Position numbers and translations under genes: made by a program
Part shown: in pieces, positions 44,628 to 51,458 of the stretch
Layout of the letters: the number at the start of each line of letters is the position of its first letter
How positions within the stretch are numbered: position 1 is the stretch's first letter
From: Fimbriimonadales bacterium
GTDB taxonomy: Bacteria > Armatimonadota > Fimbriimonadia > Fimbriimonadales > ATM1
NCBI GenBank assembly: GCA_026129745.1
Contig: JAHCHL010000007.1
Span: 78,759-142,758 of the forward strand
DNA: 64,000 nucleotides
Reading direction: 5' to 3'
Notes under the pieces: model-generated
What the model saw: the letters and a program-made list of their open reading frames with translations, nothing else
The model's database searches: none
What the model was told of the DNA's origin: nothing

Positions 44628-45205
44628 TGACTTAGATCTCCTCTCGTAAAGTGATAGCTCCTTGGCTGGTCCACTCTCGTTTTCCTAACATGTCCTCCAA
44701 CGCAGAGTTGTATTTCAAACCGCCCAAGCAATGCTGAGTCGGTCGAAGACTCCCTCGGCAGGTAATAGACTTCGTCATGTATGGAGCATATAACAACTGG
44801 AGTGTCTGTTCCGTGAGTTCGTAGCTGCTCAGCGAACATCTTTGCTCCTGGACTGTCAGGGGGAGCCGAAATCGGCCATGAGTAAGTCGACCGCCATGTT
44901 GCCTTCGCGCCTTCTGGCGTATCGGGGCAATAGAAAAGTTCTTTCGATTTCAAGTAAGGCAAAAGATGCTTACTACCTCCAATCAGCTTGAGGCTTCCGA
45001 GACCCTCTAGCGATCCTGCCCAGTCGTTTTCCTGAGCGTACAGTTCCAACGCTGCATATATCTGCCTGAGGTTCGACATGCATGCAGCTTGTCGCGCTTG
45101 TTCCCGCGAGGGAGTCAGCGCGACAAACAAAACCCCTGCGAGCAAGGCGATGATGAGTACGGCGATCAGGGTGTCTAGGATCGTGAATCCATCTGTTCTC
45201 CGCAT
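44624..45205 (-). CDS. Prepilin-like protein with Asp at +5, copy 2
   Basis: A 193-residue paralogue of 43556-44128. The leader MRRTDG then FTILDTLIAVLIIALLAGVL keeps Asp at +5, so this is a heritable feature and not a sequencing slip. Its C-terminal domain matches copy 1 (YCPDTPEGAKATW, ICSIHDEVYYLPRESS, RFEIQLCVGGHVRK). A GGAGG site lies upstream of the ATG. The start lies within the last codons of the small membrane gene, and the stop overlaps the Cys-rich gene, so the three are coupled. Confidence 0.86.
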   Translation of the reverse strand: MRRTDGFTILDTLIAVLIIALLAGVLFVALTPSREQARQAACMSNLRQIYAALELYAQENDWAGSLEGLGSLKLIGGSKHLLPYLKSKELFYCPDTPEGAKATWRSTYSWPISAPPDSPGAKMFAEQLRTHGTDTPVVICSIHDEVYYLPRESSTDSALLGRFEIQLCVGGHVRKTRVDQPRSYHFTRGDLSQ

Positions 45206-45360
45206 GGTTTCGAACCTCCATCTTGCTGCTGCGCTTCAGCTTGGGTTGGCGACAGGACTCCTGGCTCTTTGATGAGGGCGAAGCCCCAGACAGCCAGAAC
45301 CGCCCACAGAAGTACCGACGCCAATACAAACTTTCGACATGGGTACCCAGCCGCTTTCAT
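45175..45360 (-). CDS. Small membrane protein, first gene of cassette copy 2
   Basis: A 61-residue protein: short basic N-terminus (MKAAGYPCRK), one hydrophobic helix (about 11-30, LASVLLWAVLAVWGFAL) and a polar Gln/Ser/Gly tail overlapping the prepilin-like gene by 31 bases. TACAAT preceded by TGT, an extended -10, lies six bases before the ATG, so the mRNA may be leaderless. A broken homologue exists in copy 1. Function unknown. Confidence 0.6.
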   Translation of the reverse strand: MKAAGYPCRKFVLASVLLWAVLAVWGFALIKEPGVLSPTQAEAQQQDGGSKPCGEQMDSRS

Positions 45361-45499
45361 GTATCCATTGTAACAAAAAAAAACAGAACTTCGAACCAGG
45401 TAAAAATACTAGATCGCTTTGACGCTCGGAGCCTATTGTCGATGGAAGCACTTCGCGGTTATCACGATCTCGCCGAAATTAGTGCATGCTAGCGATTAC

Positions 45500-46411
45500 A
45501 TGGTAGCCGCCATTCTGCTCAGCTCAATTTCTCTCCAAAACATGGAACCTCAACCAAGAACCGTCGAAGCGACATCACTGCTCGGCAAGCCCCTGCAGCG
45601 CATCTCCTTTAGCCAGGAGAGACAAAGGGAACTCGAAGACCAACTCGTTAGAGCAATTGGGGAGCACGAAGCCAAACCTGACGATGTCGACGCTTACGTT
45701 TGGGTCGGCAGAAGAATCGCCTATCTCGGAAGGTACAGGGACGCCATCGATTGGTTTACAAAGGGGCTTGAAAAATTCGGACCGAATGCCAAACTGTTGA
45801 GGCATCGCGGCCATCGATACATATCCGTACGCGAGTTCGCAAAAGCGGTTTCCGACTTTGAGAAGGCTGCGGCACTTATTGCTGGAACGGAGGACGAGAT
45901 CGAACCGGATGGAGTTCCCAATTCGCGCAATGTGCCGATCAGCTCATTGCATTCGAACATTTGGTATCACCTCGCGCTTTCGCACTATTTGATTGGAGAT
46001 TTTGACAAGGCGCTGGTTGCTTGTGAAAAGGGCATGCACGTGTCCAATAACCCGGATCGATTAGTGAGCCAAACGTATTGGAAGTATTTGATCTTACGGA
46101 GATTGGGAAAGCACGACGAAGCTCAGAAGGCGCTCATACCGATTCGCGCAGATCTCGACGTTATCGAAAACCAAGCGTACTTGCGATTACTGCTTGTATA
46201 CAAAGGCGAGATCAGCGCAGAAGAAGCGGTATCGAAATCGAATAGCGGAATGGACGAACCGACGACTGGATATGGTCTCGGAGTGTTTGCGCTGATCAAA
46301 GGAGATCGCGAACAAGCGAAGGCGATTTTCGAGAAAGTGATCGCAGGTCCCAATTGGCCGGCGTTTGGCTATATCGCTGCGGAAGCAGAACTAAACCGAA
46401 TGGTTTGGTAA
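45500..46411 (+). CDS. Tetratricopeptide-repeat protein
   Basis: A 303-residue protein. Start chosen at ATG 45500, giving a hydrophobic N-terminus MVAAILLSSISLQ that may be a signal or anchor. A start further upstream (frame opens at 45419) cannot be excluded, and no strong ribosome-binding site is seen at either. TPR-type helical pairs are visible: AYVWVGRRIAYLGRYRDAIDWF, KLLRHRGHRYISVREFAKAVSDFEKA, WYHLALSHYLIGDFDKALVACEKG and YLILRRLGKHDEAQKAL. These scaffold protein contacts. It diverges from the cassette run and abuts the LptC-like gene tail to tail. Confidence 0.78.
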   Translation: MVAAILLSSISLQNMEPQPRTVEATSLLGKPLQRISFSQERQRELEDQLVRAIGEHEAKPDDVDAYVWVGRRIAYLGRYRDAIDWFTKGLEKFGPNAKLLRHRGHRYISVREFAKAVSDFEKAAALIAGTEDEIEPDGVPNSRNVPISSLHSNIWYHLALSHYLIGDFDKALVACEKGMHVSNNPDRLVSQTYWKYLILRRLGKHDEAQKALIPIRADLDVIENQAYLRLLLVYKGEISAEEAVSKSNSGMDEPTTGYGLGVFALIKGDREQAKAIFEKVIAGPNWPAFGYIAAEAELNRMVW

Positions 46412-47776
46412 CTAACCGCCACCACCACCGCCGCCTGTGCGTCTGCCGGTTTCGTTTTCATCGATCTTCAATGCGCCGGACACGTTCCTTCCTGTGATCC
46501 ATTGATCGCCTTCTTTCGACGAGATCACCAGAATTTCAGCAACGATGTCGTCGCCGAGGCTGTTTTTCATTCTCACGTCGATTCCGCCCGGCTCGCTAAG
46601 CAGGGTCATGATCTCTTTTTCTTCTTCGTAGATGACTGTTGGAGCAGTGACTTCGCGCCAAGCGTCACCCGGGAGGGATTGACGCGCTTTTGGAGAACCT
46701 GTCATCACTGCTCGCTTCATGCCCTCAGCGTAGACGTATTCGACTTTCGTGCACGTCACGATAATTGGGTACTTGCGAGCGGTGTCGAGACTTCGCGGGT
46801 CCTGCTGGTCTTGCTGCTGGTTTTGACGCAGGTTCGGCGGCAATTCGACTTGCGCCGGAGGAATGCCCGCGACGGACGTCACGCTTCTCTTATCTTTCTC
46901 TGGCTTGACGTAGAATCGGACCGCGCCAGTCGCGACTGCACGCCGTTCCTTTCGATAGACGACCACTTTCGGCGCGGAAACGATCGCGTCAGGGCCGTGA
47001 TACTCAACGTTCCCTTCTGCAGTCACGATGTCCGTCGTTCGATCCCATGTGATCGTTTTTGCACGCAGCAGCGAAGTTTTGTCGACTATCTCCGCATCGA
47101 TGTAAACATCGCGATCAGGATTCTTGAGGTGCCGCCATTCTTTCATTCGAATGTCGACTTCGTCTCTTCTGGTTTGATTCGTCGCTTCGAGCAGTTCCCA
47201 ATTCTCTGCAGGGCCTTTCCAAGTCACACCTTCGACAACCGCTTCTTCTGTTTCGTAGTTGAGCGTGAACGCTTGCGCAGCAAACGATCCGCCCCGATAC
47301 GTTCCTGATGCACCTCGCTCCACCGTGACCTTCTTTTCGTTTTGATCGATCACAGCTCGCATCCCCGTGATTTCGAACGTTTCGTTTTTAACTTTTGGAG
47401 CACCTGCGACTTCTATTCGATTGTTGGCAGCTTCGTAAGTTGCGATTCCTGCCACAAACTCCGTCGTCACTTTGCCGTCGCTATAGGTTTTGCCGTCGCG
47501 AAGCAGCGTCATTCTGAAGAACTGCTGATCTCTGCGAATCTGAACCTGGGCTGCGTTAAAGGAGACTCTTAGTTTGCCTTCGTCATAACCGTTCACATCG
47601 ACGTTCTTCATCAGTGAACCGATGCCGCCGCCAAGTGGCTGCAAGTAATTGGCCTGATACTTTGCGAACGGATCGATCGCGGCAAGGTTCCGCACGCCGA
47701 AGTTGCCCGCAATGATTGCCGCTGCGATCGCGACTACGATTGCGGGAGTCCGGAGGCTACGGTACAAGCGTGACAT
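46412..47776 (-). CDS. LptC/OstA-like exported protein, Gly-rich C-terminus
   Basis: A 454-residue protein with an N-terminal helix (about 9-24) and repeated beta-jellyroll strands typical of OstA/LptA/LptC folds: TYEAANNRIEVAGAPKV, ALNYETEEAVVEGVTWKG-like, LLRAKTITWDRTTDIVTAEGNVEYHG and AEGMKRAVMTGSPKAR. Such proteins bridge lipopolysaccharide from the inner to the outer membrane, which argues for a diderm cell. It ends in eight Gly. The start overlaps the lipoprotein gene by 20 bases. No lptB, lptF or lptG is in view. Confidence 0.75.
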   Translation of the reverse strand: MSRLYRSLRTPAIVVAIAAAIIAGNFGVRNLAAIDPFAKYQANYLQPLGGGIGSLMKNVDVNGYDEGKLRVSFNAAQVQIRRDQQFFRMTLLRDGKTYSDGKVTTEFVAGIATYEAANNRIEVAGAPKVKNETFEITGMRAVIDQNEKKVTVERGASGTYRGGSFAAQAFTLNYETEEAVVEGVTWKGPAENWELLEATNQTRRDEVDIRMKEWRHLKNPDRDVYIDAEIVDKTSLLRAKTITWDRTTDIVTAEGNVEYHGPDAIVSAPKVVVYRKERRAVATGAVRFYVKPEKDKRSVTSVAGIPPAQVELPPNLRQNQQQDQQDPRSLDTARKYPIIVTCTKVEYVYAEGMKRAVMTGSPKARQSLPGDAWREVTAPTVIYEEEKEIMTLLSEPGGIDVRMKNSLGDDIVAEILVISSKEGDQWITGRNVSGALKIDENETGRRTGGGGGGG

Positions 47777-48620
47777 CGTTTCTTATGACTTGATTCGGCT
47801 GAGTGAAGCCGGTGATTTGGATCTCGAGAGTCTGGAAGCCATTCAGTTCGAATCGGATCGTGTAGTCGTTTGGCGAAGCCCAAAACAGGTATCTGCCATC
47901 GTTTCCTACGGTGAATTGACGTATGGGAGTGCCACTTTGCAACAAAGTGACGATCGTTCCGGCAGAGCTTCCGCCGCCTTGAAGCGAAACGATGCCCCAA
48001 AGGTTAAAGGGTGGCGGTGGAGGATTGGGATCGCTGATCTTCGCGATTAGAAGAGGCGGCAGCGTTATGACGCCAGCAATCGGGTCTTGATTGACGAAGA
48101 ACTCTGCAGGAACGTATCCAGACTTGTCGAGCCTGCCCGCGATTCCGCTGAATACGAATGAGTTGTTGGGGTCGTAAGCGACGCCTTCGAGCGTGAACTC
48201 GCCATTTGCATTTGTGGTTGCGCGTTTGCCAGCGAATCGAACGAGGACGCCGCTGACGGGAAGGCTGTCCGCTGCATCGATGACTTGTCCGACGATGTTT
48301 ACGGACGCTGGACCAATCCAGAAGTCTCCCAAGTCGGTCGGCGCGACGACGGGCGGAAAGTTGAACGTGAATGTCGGGAATGCGCTCAAGACGATCGCTG
48401 TGGACGACCCTGAAGCGACATTCATGATGAAGAGTCCGTCGCCAGCTCCCGTTTGCGCTGTGTTCGTTCCAATTTGCACAGTCGCTTGCGGGTTCGGTGC
48501 GCTTCCTGTCGATACGCTGAGAACTCGGCCCGTAACTTGAATTCCTCCGCCGCCGAATCCGCCGCCACCGCAACCGGCGATCATTGCAAGGATTATCAGT
48601 CCAAGAATGATTCGGATCAT
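47757..48620 (-). CDS. Lipoprotein with carboxypeptidase-regulatory-like repeats
   Basis: A 287-residue lipoprotein starting at ATG 48620 behind GGAGGAG and overlapping the upstream stop (ATGA); the longer frame has no family features. The signal MIRIILGLIILAMIAGC ends in a lipobox followed by poly-Gly. Beta-sandwich repeats of the carboxypeptidase D regulatory type follow: VNIVGQVIDAADSLPVSGVLVRFAGKRATTNANGEFTLEGV, and a second with GIVSLQGG..AGTIVTL...DGRYLFWASPNDYTIRFE. Likely outer-membrane or cell-surface anchored. Confidence 0.78.
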   Translation of the reverse strand: MIRIILGLIILAMIAGCGGGGFGGGGIQVTGRVLSVSTGSAPNPQATVQIGTNTAQTGAGDGLFIMNVASGSSTAIVLSAFPTFTFNFPPVVAPTDLGDFWIGPASVNIVGQVIDAADSLPVSGVLVRFAGKRATTNANGEFTLEGVAYDPNNSFVFSGIAGRLDKSGYVPAEFFVNQDPIAGVITLPPLLIAKISDPNPPPPPFNLWGIVSLQGGGSSAGTIVTLLQSGTPIRQFTVGNDGRYLFWASPNDYTIRFELNGFQTLEIQITGFTQPNQVIRNDVTLVP

Positions 48621-51373
48621 CTCGCTCCTCCGTTTACATCGACTCTCAAAGTCCTTGTTGGAGATGTTGCGATGAAGCTGTATTGGTTCTGGAAGATTGG
48701 ATTCCAAGTTTTGCTGCCTTCGACATCGCGAACAACGACTTGCGGGACGACTATTCCAGAATGCAGCGTGCTTTCGATCGTCAGCGTGTAGGTTTGTCCC
48801 GGGCGCAAGCCGGTCAGTCTTACTGTCCATGTGTCGCGTCCGGATTTTCGATAGTCTCGATACATCGGTGCCGCGGAAACTATCTCGGCCTGCAATGCGC
48901 CCCCCCACAGCGGCGGCAACAAACTGTCGAGGCCGATGTCATAGCCGTTTGTCGCGTTTTGCGCGAAGCCGAACACTACTGACGATCGCTCGAGGTTTCC
49001 AAATCTCGCGTTCAGCTTGGCGGTCCATGACGGCTGCATTGGATTCGAAGTCGCGGCTGCCTGGGTCGTTCCGGGTCTAAATGTGATGGTTACTCCTTCT
49101 GCGACGAGTGCGCGCACATAGACTGCCTTTCCGACCGGAAAAGAAGTGATGGGAACCATCGTCCCACCTTCTGAAACTCCGCTGAATGGATCGACGGCGC
49201 CTGGTTGGAATTCATAGATTGTCGAGTCGATCCAACCTTCGGCGATGGCGTCGTTCCACAGGCGCGGGGAGTCCGCTGCTCGCTGCACGGTCACTTCCGA
49301 CAGCGAAACGTTGACCATAAACGGATTCACAACTTGATTCCATCCAACTTGCAATGGAACGCTCAGCGGCTGATCTCCCGGCAATCGGCCTTGGACGGAG
49401 AAAGTGGGATTCGCAGATGGCATTCGCACAAAGAATCCGCGACCCCAGAAAAACGGCGATATCGTTGGATACAGTTCATAACCAAACAAGTCTTGTCGCC
49501 ATCTTGCGAGCAGCGTTTGATTCGCGGACAAACCAAGCACTTGTGAATGATCGTTTTGCCACGGATGAATCGGCAGTCCGAACATTTGGATGCCTGGCGA
49601 GAGTCCGCCAGGCGCAAAATAGACGCCTTCATCGTTGAGCCGAATGTCCAGTCCTAATCCATCGCCCCAAGTGTTGACTCTTTCGGTTTGCAAGACCGTT
49701 TCGATCTGGCCGTCGGCGCTTATTACTTGCACGGTCGCCATCTTCGGCGCGTTGAATCCAGGAGCAGGCACGATAGCACCGAATGCGCCATTTCTTAGCG
49801 GCGCATCGATCGGAGACTGACCCGGCAAGGTAAGGCGAACTTTGCCCGTAATATTTGGATTGCCGCCGGTCACTTCTCCTGCGAAGCCGACCACTGTGCC
49901 ATAGAAGTTCTTGGGCGTGGGATTTTGGGCTGTTGCGATGGCTCCCGATGGCACGATGGCTCTCGCGATCCGATCTGAAACGGGAATTTCGACGGTCGCT
50001 TTGTACCAAGTGCCACCAAACACGTTTGGCACATTCGGTGTGATTTCACCAAAACCCGCAGCAATGTTCATTCGGTCCGTTTGTCCCGTGTCGAAAACTC
50101 GCGCGAATGTCGAGTCCCACATGATCGGGTAGCTCGTTCCACTTAGAAGCTGCTCATTGCCGTTCGCGAGAGTGTCGAAGTAGCTAAGCCAGAAAGCGAA
50201 GACTCCGAAGTCCGGTCCGGCGAGGCCTGATGTAATCGGAATCGATTCGACGAACGCTTTTTTTCCTCTCGTGACCGTCGTGTCGAGAATGTATTGGCGT
50301 CGATGCCAATGTTCAAAGACACGGCCTTCAATTGTCGCGTTCGCTTGTCCTGCTAACGTGTCCATCGTTGCTTGAGACAGCGATTTCAATGCAGCAACGT
50401 CACCGGAGATCGAAGGGTCGATGTCGAATGCGGCATAGTAATTAGATAAGAAGGTTGAGAAGAATCCCGGATACTCGGTCATCACTTTTGCCCAGGCGGT
50501 TCCTCCCATTCGATAGCGCATCAAATACAGTCCACCAAGCGAACCTCCAGGAGGCAACGGCGTTTCTCTCAAGTTCGGCGCAATGAATCGCGGATTGCCG
50601 AGAGCAGGCTGATTAAACCAACTGTAATGGTTGCTCGCATCATAAGAGTTCTCGATGACTTGCCGCAGAATCGTTTGATTGAGGCCGGAAGGAACTCCAT
50701 TGAGCCTTACTGTTTGCATCGTCGCTGCGCGAGCGAACCCTTCGCCCCACGCATCGAAATCGAACATCGCTGGGCCGATGTATGCGAGCGCAAGGCAGTG
50801 GATGAAGTTGACCACCGCCGTTTCGGGAGCAAAGTAGACCGCGAACCAGATCGCCTGTGACCCGGTTCCGTCGTCAGGCAGATAGATACCTCCGACGACT
50901 GCGTCTCGATCGCCGATGGTCAGGTCCTTGTTGACAACTTTGATCGTCCCGCCCAAGAACGGTTGGCCGAGGATCGTGTCCAAAAATGGCTTGGCGGCGT
51001 TGAACGTGTCTTGTAATCTTTGCTGGTAACCGGCAGGAGCAGTCTCGAAGCCCTCAAAGACGAGCGTTATTGGCGCCTCCTGCCTACCTTTTGAACCGCC
51101 CCACATCGCTTGGCCCGCCTGGTTTCGCATTAGGCCGAATCGGGGCATGATGAAAGGCAAGTCAGGGTAGCCAGCTCGGACGCGGGCATCCCGATAAGTG
51201 AGCACAGATTCGTTGACGGCTGCCAGCTCCGCCTTCAGTTGAGAGTCTGCGGCAGCCTTCGAGACGCCTGTGTCGAGGACAATTGCCGACCGAGGCACGG
51301 ACGCGCGAGACTGCGCTGACGCGCCTGCGGCCAAGGCAAGTACGGCGAACAGAGGAATGATGTGCTTGTGCAT
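48617..51373 (-). CDS. Large secreted protein of unknown function
   Basis: A 918-residue exported protein starting at ATG 51373 (MHKHIIPLFAVLALAAGASAQ signal; the frame opens 63 bases earlier). The N-terminal half has the look of a metallopeptidase-like or surface-processing fold (NFIHCLALAYIGPAMFDFDAWGEGFARA), but without a clear HExxH. The middle has Ig/CnaA-like strands, and the end resembles TYTLTIESTL...VRDVEGSKTW. I do not recognise the family. It ends in a C-terminal beta domain, just before the lipoprotein gene, and carries a C7 run at 48900. Confidence 0.7.
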   Translation of the reverse strand: MHKHIIPLFAVLALAAGASAQSRASVPRSAIVLDTGVSKAAADSQLKAELAAVNESVLTYRDARVRAGYPDLPFIMPRFGLMRNQAGQAMWGGSKGRQEAPITLVFEGFETAPAGYQQRLQDTFNAAKPFLDTILGQPFLGGTIKVVNKDLTIGDRDAVVGGIYLPDDGTGSQAIWFAVYFAPETAVVNFIHCLALAYIGPAMFDFDAWGEGFARAATMQTVRLNGVPSGLNQTILRQVIENSYDASNHYSWFNQPALGNPRFIAPNLRETPLPPGGSLGGLYLMRYRMGGTAWAKVMTEYPGFFSTFLSNYYAAFDIDPSISGDVAALKSLSQATMDTLAGQANATIEGRVFEHWHRRQYILDTTVTRGKKAFVESIPITSGLAGPDFGVFAFWLSYFDTLANGNEQLLSGTSYPIMWDSTFARVFDTGQTDRMNIAAGFGEITPNVPNVFGGTWYKATVEIPVSDRIARAIVPSGAIATAQNPTPKNFYGTVVGFAGEVTGGNPNITGKVRLTLPGQSPIDAPLRNGAFGAIVPAPGFNAPKMATVQVISADGQIETVLQTERVNTWGDGLGLDIRLNDEGVYFAPGGLSPGIQMFGLPIHPWQNDHSQVLGLSANQTLLARWRQDLFGYELYPTISPFFWGRGFFVRMPSANPTFSVQGRLPGDQPLSVPLQVGWNQVVNPFMVNVSLSEVTVQRAADSPRLWNDAIAEGWIDSTIYEFQPGAVDPFSGVSEGGTMVPITSFPVGKAVYVRALVAEGVTITFRPGTTQAAATSNPMQPSWTAKLNARFGNLERSSVVFGFAQNATNGYDIGLDSLLPPLWGGALQAEIVSAAPMYRDYRKSGRDTWTVRLTGLRPGQTYTLTIESTLHSGIVVPQVVVRDVEGSKTWNPIFQNQYSFIATSPTRTLRVDVNGGAR

Positions 51374-51458
51374 GTCGCGGCTGTGTGGCGGTAAGCATGG
51401 CACACCGCCTATTGGGTGACGCATCGTACCGGGCAATCGTTCCTATGACTTCGGGTGA

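Larger units (their letters stand above)
44289..45360 (-). repeat. Tandem duplicated gene cassette, copy 2 (intact)
   Basis: This segment has intact small membrane gene, prepilin-like gene and Cys-rich gene in one run with overlapping ends. It is homologous to 43213-44266. It appears to be the better preserved copy. Confidence 0.85.

Noticed and set aside
45372..45381. A run of A between diverging genes as a terminator tail
   Set aside because: No stem precedes it on either strand; more likely an AT-rich promoter element.
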